In this document: positions 45,360 to 56,562 of the stretch, one piece after another
Layout of the letters: each line of letters starts with the position of its first letter
How positions within the stretch are numbered: position 1 is the stretch's first letter
Assembly: GCA_015178975.1 (NCBI GenBank)
Contig: WHVD01000009.1
Coordinates: 1,054,001-1,118,000, forward strand
DNA: 64,000 nucleotides
From: Hysterangium stoloniferum
Lineage: Eukaryota > Basidiomycota > Agaricomycetes > Hysterangiales > Hysterangiaceae
Direction of reading: 5' to 3'
Notes under the pieces: model-generated
Seen by the model: only the letters and a program-made list of their open reading frames with translations
Told to the model about the DNA's origin: nothing
The model's database searches: none
Translations under genes and position numbers: made by a program

Positions 45360-45532
45360 CGTGGTTGGAAGGAAAGGATGAAGAATCAAGTGCCCTGTAA
45401 CCTCCCATTTTTTATATGCAAAACATTTACCAGTCACATGACGTTTTGACACACAACCCGTAACCGACGTTGTTTTACGTATACGATCTAGATTTTCGGC
45501 CTCCTTGGGATTTTGGCCAAATGAGGGGATAC

Positions 45533-46235
45533 TGTTACGACTGTGTCGCAACCCTTCGCACACCGACGGTCCCCGATGGTATATCGTAGTTATACATCTT
45601 CAATAAGACGAGATCTCGGAAGCCGTCGGTCCCCCAACACTGACATATGCCTTCCGGTCAATCAAACCCAACTACATGTTTGATACGTCCTTTTCATTAT
45701 GTTGATCCGTTCCACTCTATGTTTCACACATGTCTATCTATATTTGTAGTCCTCGAACTATTTCCTTTTATCATAATTTCCATTCTCGGTTATCATTGGC
45801 CTCTGAACTAATCATAAACTTCCCGTTCCTAGTCAAGCTTAATGCTAATACTGTTTTCCGCCCTTCTCCCCATTAGTATTTTCTAGACACCTGTTACTTG
45901 TATATGAACCCGCTGTAGTTGTAGTTACTAGGCAATCAGAATATCGACTCAGAATACCCTCTTACGTCTGTAGCAGTCTCATACTGAGAATCCCCCATCT
46001 GCCTTCACGTGCGCTCACCCACTCTCGGCCCCGACCCCTTGGCCCGACACTTGACTTGTCCTTCGGTTCCGATCGGTATCTCACCAAAAGGTTCTTCTTA
46101 GGATTAGTCTTCGCCCATCCGAAATTTAAGGACAACCAACGGATAATTGCGAGGGTGCAGCACATAAGCTGAAGCCAAGTCCTTCCGATCGGTCCCCGTC
46201 GGCCGCCGACATTAGTCAGTTTCCAGTTCTTAACA
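45533..46235 (+). mobile_element. LTR of Gypsy element D
   Basis: 703 bp from TGTTACGACTGTG to GTTCTTAACA, closest to the B/C LTR type. The purine tract (ATGAGGGGATAC) directly on its left identifies it as a 3' LTR of a plus-strand element whose body is lost. It keeps the TATA, the AATCAGAATAT start and the conserved AAGCTGAAGCCAAGTCC segment. Confidence 0.85.
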
Positions 46236-47312
46236 CAGGCTCCTTGTTGGTCCGTTATGAATACAGATTGGGAGTCTCTGGGTTTGGCTGTCATTGCTGA
46301 GGGTAGGTCCAAATGTGCATAGCATTTACCATCAATGTCATGGCTGATCCAAATGTCCATTCATGATAGATGTTTCCTAGCATCAAATCACATATAAGTA
46401 GGAACTGTGACCTCACCAAAACACATTAGTCCCCAAAAGGCACATGATGCAGCTGCCCAAATGCATGCATTGAAGGTATTGTGCAAGTCTAAGGTTGTCT
46501 TCAAGGCAGTTAGCATTCCCAGCTTTACTGGGGGCCATGGAGGTCACTTTCATGATCTGCCCTGCAAGTTCTCTAGGCCCTGCAGTGACCAGTTGATTCT
46601 TGATTGTTCATCCTCTGACAGTGGTGGTGGCCAACCTTGTGCTAAGTGCCATGCTCTGATTGCTGAGAGGTACTTCCTTGTCCCACTGACTGAGATTGTT
46701 TCAAAAGGTGTTCCACCAAGTGAGATTCTCCCCTAGGTATGAAGGGTCTGCTGATGCCCATAGTGCAAAGGAGTGCAGCAGTGGGAAGGATGCTGAGATT
46801 CAGGAACCGAGAAAATGTCACAAAAAATATATGAAATTTGCATAAGCCAGCAGCATACCCATTAGTATCATGCAGTGATGCCTCTGAGGTGATACCAGTG
46901 AGGATGTGCAGTATGGGGTGGTTTACTGTGGCTGGCAGAGGAGTGTTGACCCCTCTCCATCTGAACAGCCTCTCACCTGGCTTACATGATGGTCTCAGGA
47001 TTGATGGGAGGAGGTACAGATAGCTTGGTGTCAGCATCTGTGGAGGTGGAGTGAATGGAGCTGAAATTGTGACTGGTGCTACAATGATTGGATCTGTTGC
47101 TCCAGGTGCCTGGGGATAGCAATTTTGGTATGGGTGTGTGCCCTTGGAAAGCCTTTGAGGAATTGGGGAGAGACCATCTGACACATTGTACCTTGATGGT
47201 ACATATTCAGCTTTCAGTTGAATTCAGTTCATGGATAAGAGCTTGTATATTTATTTGAGTATTCTGTTTGTCTCCTTGCTGCATAATCTGCCCTTGTTCA
47301 GGATAGCCATGA
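46236..47312. other. Unidentified sequence
   Basis: Overlapping frames on both strands (46407-46736 plus; 46642-47184 minus) lack recognisable domains. A C-x-x-C-x2-... cluster in the plus frame is too weak to name. It is probably transposon-derived. Confidence 0.3.
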
Positions 47313-47413
47313 TGTTATGACCGTGTCACAACCGTGTTGCAACCCGATGGTCCCCGAGGTTATTGCCACCTATCAACGCTTCAAGTTATTGATCAAGTCA
47401 TTGTATCGGAAAC
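47313..47413 (+). repeat. Gypsy B/C LTR fragment
   Basis: TGTTATGACCGTG followed by GTCCCCGAGGTTATTGCCAC matches the first 100 bases of the B-prime LTR; it breaks off abruptly at the Copia sequence. Confidence 0.75.
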
Positions 47414-47562
47414 ATGTCGAAGGAGACATAGAAGTATACCATATCCCATCCACAGACAACCTCACCGACATGTTCACAAAACCATTGGCTAGAGTGCTTT
47501 TCAACAAATATTGTGTTGCATTAGAACTTTGTGAGAGTGCACCAAGCCAGGGGGAGTGTTGA
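47414..47562 (+). pseudogene. Copia pol C-terminus
   Basis: Encodes V-E-G-D-I-E-V-Y-H-I-P-S-T-D-N-L-T-D-M-F-T-K-P-L, the end of the Copia RNase H region, then a stop right at a GGGGGAGTG purine tract. It is the 3' end of a truncated Copia element fused to an LTR scrap of another family. Confidence 0.85.
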
Positions 47563-47933
47563 AATAGACTTGTGTGCCCTAGTCAATGTCAAGCCTACAT
47601 GACCATACTAAGTAGTACAGCTCGATCCTATGTCAAGCTTACATGACCACACCAAGCTGTGCCGTACCTTAAAACATGTATACCAATGTTCGACATTATA
47701 TTAGCCAAAACCTATTTAGCTGCCGTAGTCGTAGTCCTATACCTTAGTTGAACCACCTTTTCGTGTCGACTGAGGTAAGTTACTTTGTCACATATCCAGT
47801 CATGATTAGCCTACCAAAAGATGTATGTATCATAGCGTATTTGTTACAGTAATCGGCTTAGTGAACATCATTGGCTTTATATATATTTCAAAGACAATTC
47901 GGCCACATGCAATTTTTGAACCTTTGTCGAACA
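47557..47933 (+). repeat. Copia 3' LTR (end approximate)
   Basis: Starts TGTTGAAATAG directly after the purine tract; the most likely end is TTGTCGAACA. The 5' partner is absent, so the right border is a guess. Confidence 0.55.
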
Positions 47934-50163
47934 CGTTGAATGTGAAAGCAACCTTACTTCTAGCATTTATACTCATGTTAATCTCATTCCTCCCCTAATA
48001 CACTAACCTGCATGTTTATTTCCGGTTGAAAGGTTTAGCAGACCATCAAGTTTGAGATGTGGGAAGACAGTCATATACCGTGCTTGGTCCCTTGATTCCC
48101 TCAATAGACGTATTCGCCATAATCTGAGGAATGAGCTGAATCTTAATGACATTATAAGAGTATTGTTACATATACATATTTCGAAGATATTTCGGTAATG
48201 ATATACAAGGAGGCGTGTTTTTTCTCATCTGACAAAATTTCCTTGTAAAGACATAGTACCCCGGGAAAAAGGGGGGAAGGTATCATGTCTCATATCTTTA
48301 CACTGTTACTCACCTCGAAAAGGCGAGTGGCTGTAGGGGTACTGGAAGGGTCTCTACAAGGATATCGTCCTTTGCTTTTTCTGCTCTAGATTATATACAA
48401 AATTCTCCTCGATGCAACGTAATTAAATTACCGCCGTTCTCCCCATTCCAAAAAACGGCCCGACCGAGCAATAATAAGCTCTCCAGTTTGTTGGTCTGGC
48501 TTCTACAAGATAATAGATAGTATATAGAAACGAGAGACTCGTGACATATCACCACCGGATGGGAACAGTGGTATGATATGGATATGGATCCGGGTCCGAG
48601 AACACTTACGGATCAGTCTGGCTTATGCTTGTTATCGATGAGCCGTTCAGCCACTAAAAGCCTTAATATTATCCAAGAAAGGTCGGACAGGTATACCATA
48701 TGTGATTCTGCGGCACTCCTGCCATGTCGAATACAATTTGTATCCCTTGTCCATAAACCAAGGACACAGTGCATTCCACCGCGCCGCGCTCCTCGCCACT
48801 AAGCTCACGATCGTTCCAGGGATTGCGCGAATTGGAATGACATCACAAATTATCAGACCAGCAAAGTAGCAGGTCTATACCTTATTTGCCGACATAGAAG
48901 CACGAGGCACTGTAAATCCCCAAAGTTAGATAGATGGCTGACGGCTTTCAAAGACCGCTCCCGAGAATTCCCAAATACAAATGTAGGATTTGGGTGTAGT
49001 TTTCAGCAGATTCAATTACTAACTCAATGTTGCAATATTTATTATGAAGTGTTATCAGCAACGAGGAACAGCAACCCGCCAATCCCACAAATTTTCTTTG
49101 AACTCCGCAAGGCTTGATTTCTCCTGAAAAACTTTCCATCGTCCATGTCAATCATATTTGGATGTGGATGTGCGTGCCTCTGTCATTTAGTACCTTAGCT
49201 ATCCGTCTTTCCAGGATGGCCCCCACGCTTTTACCCCCACCATCTTGAGCCGAGCATTCCTTGTGCACCCACCCACCGAGTCCTTGCTCACAACACTAAA
49301 TAAACTGCATCAAAGTATCCATAACATCAATTTCCCGAAAACCAACAAACCAAGCCTGGGACTTTCCTCTTGAAGCTCTCCGCACCTAATGCACTCTAAT
49401 TGATGCAGGATGCACCTCTACCAGGGATGAAGATAACCGTATTTTTGACATCCACACCAACTAGAAACTATCATCACGCATCTTGGACTCGTCATTGATA
49501 TCAATAGATGGGGTAGGAATCCATTAGTGTCATGGCTCTCCACTATATGAGAGATTTTTATTTTGACTGCACAGCATCTTGAAAGTGGGTATTTTCTAGT
49601 ACCATGCCATGGTGGTTGGCGCCTTATCCTTCAAAGCCTACAGGCTGTTGAACCTCCACGCGAAAGCTTCATCCTTCATAGCGCGAGTCTTGTTTCCATT
49701 GCTATGGCTATGCTGTTGTCTGATGAATATACCATTGAATAAAATGTTTCTCTTAAAAGCATTCTCGTCAACCGTTTCGCTGGAGCATTCGGCAATCATA
49801 CGCCACGCATATTGCGAGAACTGGACAAGTCGCTTTATGTCCTAATGCAATTTTGATCGATTTATGATGTTTTCACCTACTCTGAGACTGGAGGAACGTC
49901 AATACCATTTCATAGGCTTTTCCAAGCCATGGCCCTCCCCCATGACACTTGTGAGGGTGGACTTGACTATGACCCATTTGCATTTGAAATAGCATGCGTT
50001 GGGGTCCTGTTTTGTATAGAGTTTCAGATAGTATTCCTGCATTACTTCATTATATCTGGTGCTCAATCATTGATCGGCCTTCTTGTTTCAATCAAGACTC
50101 GACCTCAATCGTACCCCTTCTTGCGCCTCTGTTAGATTGAGTAATGCTAGCAGTGCTTCCCAG
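47934..50163. other. No supported gene
   Basis: Short open frames only, such as 49609-49845 and 49929-50135. No domain, splice-consistent chain or repeat boundary that I can support. At about 48050 and 50525 two similar short stretches (GACCA-CAA-TT-GAGATGTGGGA) occur, possibly scraps of a duplicated gene. Confidence 0.35.
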
Positions 50164-50235
50164 GGTCAGGTGGTGTAATGGTTAACACCCCTGCTATATA
50201 TGCAGAAGCCCTGGGTTCAATCCCCAGTCTGGCCA
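50164..50235 (+). tRNA. tRNA-like gene, anticodon uncertain (loop TATATAT)
   Basis: A full cloverleaf can be drawn. The acceptor GGTCAGG pairs with TCTGGCC (with wobble) and discriminator A; the D arm is GTGT/ACAC around AATGGTTA. The anticodon stem CCTGC/GCAGA has one mismatch, and the T arm is CTGGG-TTCAATC-CCCAG. Both pol III boxes are good and a TTTT follows at about 50241. The 7-base anticodon loop reads TATATAT: the middle triplet would be TAT (Ile), but position 33 is A instead of the near-universal T. That suggests a tRNA pseudogene or a tRNA-derived element. Confidence 0.6.
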
Positions 50236-51376
50236 TTCATTTTCTACACTTTTAACAGCCTCTCTAGCAGTCCGCGCATCACTGTGCTGCACAGTGGTGA
50301 TATTATAGGTATACTTCCCATGCGGTGCATATTTCATAGATAATTCCTTTATCTTCTAAGTGGCTGCATGGTTTACAATCTTCTCCAATACATTTCTCGG
50401 AGCGATTTAAAACCACATTACATTTAGCGGCTAATACATACATTTAAAAGTCCAGTCCCCGCATAATGCAACAACTCACGTGCCTGGTGCTCTTATTCCT
50501 TTCTCCCGGTGGCGAGGTGCAACGGACCACCAATTTGGAGATGTGGGAGAGGTAAGGATCATATCATTATTTAATGACACATGAAATCGATTAAAACTTT
50601 GGAGTAAGTCATACCCTCGCTAGCCATCAACAGACTGGTAACAATCTGAAAATACGTAGTCAGTGTCTGAAATGGCACCGAATAATAAACAGGCGCTATA
50701 ACTGGACGATCTTGCTTGTGCGATGTCTGAGTTTTGTTGCTTTCTTGCATGAAGCTGTTGAATTTTGGTAATTTGATGTGCGAGCTGCAAGGGGCTCGAA
50801 CCATATGGGGACATTAGTAAGTGGTTACCCAGTATATAAGGATGAGACATGTATTGTCATGTATTGTAGTATTCATCCGTTTGTAACGAGTTAACCGTCA
50901 CCTGCTCTGTTAGACTCGGTCTAAGAACAGCACCGATATTTTATTTTAACAAAAGCTGCTGATTAGCTGTTCAAAATACTTTTCATTAAAAGATATATTT
51001 TTGGAACTGTGTGAAGCGTTACTGTAACATTATGAGCCCAGATCGTGGTTTTAATTGAAAAGATAAACAAGCAGGACTCTAGAGAGCCAGACCGAAATCT
51101 ATTGACCCATCCATACTACATATTTCTTACATATACAACATAGCCATAAATTAATATCAATTTCCCTACCTAAAACACGATACAGGATGCATCAAATTCA
51201 GCCCAGTACCTATTCGCCGCGACCCAACACCTCAACTATAGCAATGAGCCCGAATAAATACCAGCCTCCAATAAATGTCCGTTCGTTTGAAACGCTTTAA
51301 AAAGCTGTTTAGAAACCGGAAGACTATAAGGTTCTAATCCTGCGACAAGAGACACATAGATTAATACCTTTTGGTA
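50236..51376. other. No supported gene
   Basis: Short frames without recognisable content. A frame opening MQQLTCLVLLFL at 50466, with a GTAAG donor after 50551, could be a first exon, but I could not extend it. Confidence 0.3.
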
Positions 51377-51574
51377 TTAAAGGAGAAAACCGACATCTTG
51401 ATGATTAGCTGATGGAGGAAGGCGGGTTCCATCGGGACTGGGTGCTCTCTTGTCAACAGGAAAGTGTTGTTCACGAGTTGAAAGGAAGCCTGTGCGCCTT
51501 GACGGAATAGCAATCGCGGTCCGTGCCAGTGAGACAATGCTGAGAAGGAGTGCCAAGTGGCAAATGAATTGCAT
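51377..51574 (-). CDS. Small secreted peptide precursor with Kex2-type sites
   Basis: 65 residues, single exon. Residues 1-22 form a clear signal peptide (MQFICHLALLLSIVSL..., cleavage likely after AIA), followed by a short pro-region with dibasic sites SRR and VDKR. Cleavage after KR at residues 42-43 would release a C-terminal peptide of 22 residues rich in Pro, Ser and Asp. I choose the ATG at 51574, not an upstream near-start, because it begins the signal peptide. A TATAAAAG box lies 55 bases upstream. It could be a Kex2-processed secreted peptide or a small effector; it does not end in a CaaX box, so it is not a standard mushroom mating pheromone. Confidence 0.6.
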   Translation of the reverse strand: MQFICHLALLLSIVSLARTAIAIPSRRTGFLSTREQHFPVDKRAPSPDGTRLPPSANHQDVGFLL

Positions 51575-51628
51575 GTTGAGCGATAGACGATTTTGGGTGT
51601 TGAGTATCAAGTGAGCGTTTAAGGCGAT

Positions 51629-51636
51629 CTTTTATA
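51629..51636 (-). promoter_or_regulatory. TATA box of the secreted-peptide gene
   Basis: TATAAAAG on the minus strand, 55 bases before the chosen ATG, a normal distance for a fungal gene with a short leader. Confidence 0.55.
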
Positions 51637-53070
51637 GTTCCCATGGTCGCATCGACCTGAAGCTTTGGGATAAATCATGCGGATTAATGTCGGCAACACT
51701 TAGATCTGGACAGCATCTATCATCAAATTAGCAGGGTAGAGATAAATTAGATTCCTGTTTTGCGGCATTATTCCCTTGTAAATTGGTTGTACCCTGGATA
51801 GGCAAGGTCAAGAACTCGTGGCAAAAACGAACTTAAAACATGGGCGAATACCTAGGTTTTGGGATCAACATGTCGATTACCAGTGAGGGCGCAAGCTTTC
51901 TCTTGGTAGCTTCCTTAACTCTAGCCGAAACCTGCTATGGATTGGGCATACCCAATGCACCATGGTTTTACAAACATGAGTCTTAGATGAAGCTGTAAGC
52001 GAAATCAAAGTAACGGTGGGCAATCACTGGGAAGATTCGAACTAATTTATTCTTAAAATATGACATGGGAAAGGCACAAAAAATAGCAGTTCTAAAAGAT
52101 GAGGTGAGAGATGGGAGGTTTACGGTCTGGTACGGTCTCTCTGATACTTCCCATGGCAACCATCTCTTCTCTTCACTTTGTAAGAAAGTATGGGCAAGAG
52201 GACCATAGTAGAACCTTGCACTATTGAGATGATAGCGGACAGCGAGGACTGGCAGCAGACAATACGGTTGCTGGTGTGACAACCTAAGTAGAAGAAATGT
52301 TAGGAACCTCCAGCGCCTATATTACGGCAACTCGTAATATTATTGGTAGCATATATACGACGATGATCGTAATTGTTACAACATCCAAGACCCTTGAACC
52401 ACATGGAACGATTATGATGGGGCAAGGGGCGTGCACTTAGGTACCGAATCCCCTTATCTACTGATCTCGGCAGCTGTAATCTATGGGTTGCAATACAAGG
52501 CGGCATTTCGCTGAACTTGAGCATGGAAGAGGAGATAATCGGTCCGAAAGGCGGGCAGGCTAATTGACAGAGTATCTCATACTAGAGCACCGTTCGTGTC
52601 ACGCAAGGCTTAAAAATGTTGTAACATTGGTGTCGTATACCGTACAGACCGTTGACATAAATAATGGAAGACAAAATTATGCCGGGTGCCAAGAGAAGTC
52701 GATAAGCCGGACCAAGATCTATCCAATAAATGCAAATCAGCGCAATCCAAGCTTGGTTCAGGTTAGATCGCTGGAATGATGGACTCGACGCGTTCTTTCA
52801 CATCATCTGACGCTCCGAGATGTCAGGAAGACCAGGAGGTGTGCATTTTTTTCATATTAATGATCATCTGATCCTGTTATATGAGAATTAACGAAGACGT
52901 CTAAAGAACGTTATAATTAGCATCGTCCAAAGTTAAGCCAAGAGGGCCAAGAGGAACAACATAAGTGCAAACACACTTCAAAAATAGTTCCATTTTGCGA
53001 GACCTTTGATATATAATAAGACAACAAAGCACAAGCAACATCACAGCAAAAAAAAGCCATAGATTGGCGA
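51637..53070. other. No supported gene
   Basis: Mixed short frames, none with a recognisable domain. The 3' side includes the probable 3' UTR of the next gene. Confidence 0.35.
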
Positions 53071-53811
53071 TTAATGTTCAGCGTTCATAAGATCAGTCAG
53101 GCACTTGGTGACGATACCAACTCCATCTTGTACACGCCGCTCATCCTCCGGGACAACACGATGCATAAACCGTCCAAATTTATCAGGATGATAGTGCAGC
53201 ATTGCTTCGCGCAATTTCTCTTTCCGTGATTTCCTAGGTTCTTTGAGAGGATGCAATAAGAACGCAGCGATGGCGTGGCCAGTAAGGTCGTTAAGACCCA
53301 GGGCAGTATTATTTCCACGTAAAATAGGCCAGGGGATTTCGGAAAACGAGAAGGAAATCTTTCGGAATATGAAGCTTTTGACAGGACGGATGGATAGTGC
53401 CAGGCGTTCCCAATTTTTCTCATATTCCTCCCATGCTCTGAAATATGACCGTTCCTCGTCTGTTAATTTGGCTTCTTCATCCAATGTCTTCCGCAACTCA
53501 GCATCGTCGTCGTTTCGTATCTTTCCACCCAATCGCATCCACTCCAACTCTCCTCTCAGCCCCTCCTCCTTGATTTTCTGCAGCCGAGCGCGTCTACCTT
53601 CCTCCGCCCGCTCCCATGCTTCGTCAGCCGCAGTTTTCGTTGCTTTCGCGCGCTCGAGCTCTTCTTGCTCTTGCTTTACTTTGGCCCTGTATTTTTCGAG
53701 TCGCTCGCGGAACAGGCAAGCTTCTTGTTCGAGGGGATTAGGAGGTATTCCTGTTGGGAATGCTACGTATCCAGGCGTGTACTCTGGGGGTTTGTGGGCA
53801 AACACTGGCAT
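53071..53811 (-). CDS. J-domain-like protein, unknown function
   Basis: 246 residues in one exon. The first 20 residues are Pro-rich. A charged coiled coil follows (about 30-130: ERLEKYRAKVKQEQEELERAK and on), then W-E-E-Y-E-K-N-W and a short F-S-E-I-P-W-P motif. The C-terminal half contains LHYHPDKFGRFM (about residue 207), carrying the HPD tripeptide of DnaJ-type domains, and ends in a helix with V-Q-D-G-V-G-I-V-T-K. This arrangement is typical of a large family in mushroom genomes with no known role. HPD implies Hsp70 contact, but the rest of the J fold is weak. It is divergent from the amidohydrolase gene 185 bases away. A broken relative lies at 63.4 kb. Confidence 0.85.
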   Translation of the reverse strand: MPVFAHKPPEYTPGYVAFPTGIPPNPLEQEACLFRERLEKYRAKVKQEQEELERAKATKTAADEAWERAEEGRRARLQKIKEEGLRGELEWMRLGGKIRNDDDAELRKTLDEEAKLTDEERSYFRAWEEYEKNWERLALSIRPVKSFIFRKISFSFSEIPWPILRGNNTALGLNDLTGHAIAAFLLHPLKEPRKSRKEKLREAMLHYHPDKFGRFMHRVVPEDERRVQDGVGIVTKCLTDLMNAEH

Positions 53812-53996
53812 CTAGCTTAAGCTAATGAGGTGAACAGTTAACAAGCCATGTTATATATAATCTTTCATACTGAAAAGCTCACCAGAAAGTCTATGGTATT
53901 TTCTATCAAGCGGCGGCCAAGCCGTAACCAACCAAGGCGCTCGTCACGAACAAAGGCACAACTTCACAAGCGCCCATTTATCGTTCCAAAAGGAGT
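53812..53996. promoter_or_regulatory. Shared divergent promoter region
   Basis: Only 185 bases separate the starts of the J-like gene and the amidohydrolase gene, so both promoters must lie here. I see a TATATATAA-like stretch near 53852 but no other clear site. Confidence 0.45.
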
Positions 53997-55616
53997 ATGG
54001 CTCGACCAGACCATTCGAAACCCCTGATCATTGAAAACGTTCACTTACCGCCGGCCAGCCCAGGAGATAAATCGTCTGGCAGCACTTATACAGTACGATG
54101 TGAGAAAGGGAAAATTGTGGAAATATCACAGTTCCATTCTGCTGAGCAGAATCAGGCATTTGAATACGTAGATGGAAAAGGAGGAATTCTGTTACCTTCG
54201 TTGGGTTTATCCTTATTGCCGTTTTTCTTATAATGAATTGATTGGTTTGTTTGAGTAGGATGTGTCACTCCCATATTCATTTGGATAAATGTAATCTATT
54301 ATCTCAGTGCAGTGAGCTCAAATCAGGGTACGTGCAGCCATCTTGACCAGAAATAGTGATATCTTGATCCATTATTTCAGCTCATTTCAGGAAGCGATGG
54401 AAGTCACCGCAAAGGTCAAAGAGTCATACACGTCGGACGATCTCCTTGTAAGGGGACGACATCTTATCCTGGAAAGTGTTAAATACGGCGTCACCGCAAT
54501 GCGAGCTCATGTTGAGGTTGACAATATTGTTATGCTTAAATGTCTCGAAGCAGGAATTCAATTGAAGGAGGAGACGAAGCATCTCTGTGATGTTGAGATA
54601 GCAAGTAATATAATTTAGAAATTTACTCTCCGCTCCGTGATATCGACTGATATCGTCCCTCAAACAGTATTCGCTCAAGAGCCCCTCTACCTGTCCTCTT
54701 TATCGCCCATTCCATCCTCCCACCTCGCCTTCCTCGTCACCGCCGCATCTTACCTCTCCGTCTCTGCCGTCGGCTCTGCGCCTTACGTCGAGCCCTCCCA
54801 CGACCACGCGCTCAAAAACATAGACCATATATTTAAGATCGCACTCACCCACAACCTCCACATCGACTTCCACCTCGATTACAACATCTCCCCTGAGTCC
54901 AAAGTACTCACGCACTACGTAATAGAGCAGGCGCACGTACTGGCGTGGAAGACGCGCATGGTCGGGAAGCGGATTACCATCGGGCACGCTCCGCGCCTTG
55001 GCCTGCTTTCTCATCCAGAAATAACCGAGCTGCGGGAACGTATCGGCGACTTGCCCATCTCGATCGTGGGTCTCCCACAGACGGATATGTACATGCTCGG
55101 GCGGGACGATCCGAAGAAACCGCGGGGGACACTGAATGTGCCCGAGTGGAAGGGAAAGTTTGAGTTCCCTGATATCGCTATGGCCGTGAACAATGTCGGA
55201 AATCCATTCACTCCCCAAGGGTCTCTAGATCCGCTTTCGTTGTGCACATTTGGCGTGGCGGTATTCCAGACGGGTCTGCCCGTCGACTGTTATAATCTTC
55301 TGGTACGTACTGGAAATGGCTTACAAATAAACAAATAAACACTATTGTGTAATTCGAGCGCTTATTTGTTTTTTTTTTGTTATAACGCCAGGATGCCGTG
55401 ACAAACGCATCTAAACGTGCTGTGGGGATCTGCGCGCACGATCGTTCTCTTGCGTTATCTCCTGGTGGCCCGGCTGACCTTGTCATCGTACATGGCAATG
55501 ATACTGTCCAATCGGTCGTACTTAACCCTGGTTTTGAAAGGACTGTTATCAAAGGTGGGAGAGTGATTGCTTCAAAGAGGGCTACAGAGTTTGTTGCGAG
55601 CCTACCTGACACTTGA
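53997..55616 (+). CDS. Amidohydrolase (cytosine deaminase-like metal-dependent hydrolase), 5 exons
   Basis: Exons 53997-54199, 54259-54327, 54381-54604, 54668-55302 and 55392-55616; all junctions keep frame, giving 451 residues. Metal-binding motifs in order: CHSHIHLDKC (HxH), RAHVEVD, a H-I-D-F-H-L-D-Y segment, I-G-H-A-P with the downstream His, and V-N-N-V-G-N-P-F near the position of the catalytic Asp loop. The C-terminus returns to a small beta domain (PADLVIVHGND) as in the family. Members deaminate or hydrolyse ring C-N bonds (cytosine, related heterocycles); the substrate here is not known. The protein is probably cytosolic, with no signal peptide. The gene appears intact. Confidence 0.88.
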
Positions 55617-56562
55617 GAGAGTGGGTGAGCTGTATTATTACATTATGGAGATGGAATTGGCCTGTTTGGCTTCGTTTTTTATTTATTTTTAATTTTTAAT
55701 CTGACCCGGGTTGTGACATGTATATTTCACAAGGACCTACCGATACATGATGCATACTACAGTTCAAATTGCCCATATAAAAAATTTGGAAGCTTTACAA
55801 CCATCAAACTAAATCTATATTGCATTATTACGGCGCTCCTTGCAAACTGAATAGAATTAGCCGCCCTCAAGTCATTATCTGCATTCCATAACTATTTAAT
55901 GAATGCGTAGCCCATTCTATCATATTGTGCATAGGTAGATTACAGGTACATATGACGATGCTATTGCATTCCAGTTCCCCCTGGCATGTCCTCCCTCCTA
56001 TTCAATTCAAGTTAGGCCTTTGTTTGATGTTATAATAATGCATACCCTGTAGACATCCCAATGAACGACACCCCTAACTGTAGGAGTGCCGATATAGTAT
56101 TCTAATCGTCAATTCCCGTTAATATGGTTTGTCCAATCCGGGATGCGTACTATTGGTCCCTCCCCCGCCCCGTGACCTGCCGCTCATCTGTAGAAAGTAG
56201 TAAGCGCGTATTCTAAGGGTAGTCAATCAAAAGACACATAACTTAGACATTGACTAAAGTTTCAACCCTATACAAGGCTTTAAAAAACGGCGATCCTGAA
56301 AATCAAATCATTGAAAGCTTATTTAGCACAGCATGTCAGCCCTCCAATACTCCCTTAACAGCACGAAAGGAGTGAGGTGGCTGTTGCTGTATCCTCTCAA
56401 TTGGGCACCTTAAATTCTTCATGGTCGCTTGATCAATAATGGCATCCAGCGGACGTCACGATCGTGATTCACTTTGGATCAATATCCACTATATCACGGG
56501 GAATACTAATACAGCCACAATTGAAGGTGGGTTCTGGTTTGAAGAGGGTTGTGAGAACTTAT
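55617..56562. other. No supported gene
   Basis: AT-rich spacer after the amidohydrolase, with its 3' UTR at the left edge. Nothing else recognised. Confidence 0.4.

Noticed and set aside
46407-47184. Overlapping frames on both strands
   Set aside because: No domain on either strand and no conserved partner; left as unidentified.
53243-53815. 190-codon plus-strand frame opposite the J-like gene
   Set aside because: It is the complement of a well-supported coding sequence with Ser-rich translation typical of an antisense shadow.
54700-55218. 172-codon minus-strand frame
   Set aside because: Antisense shadow of amidohydrolase exon 4.
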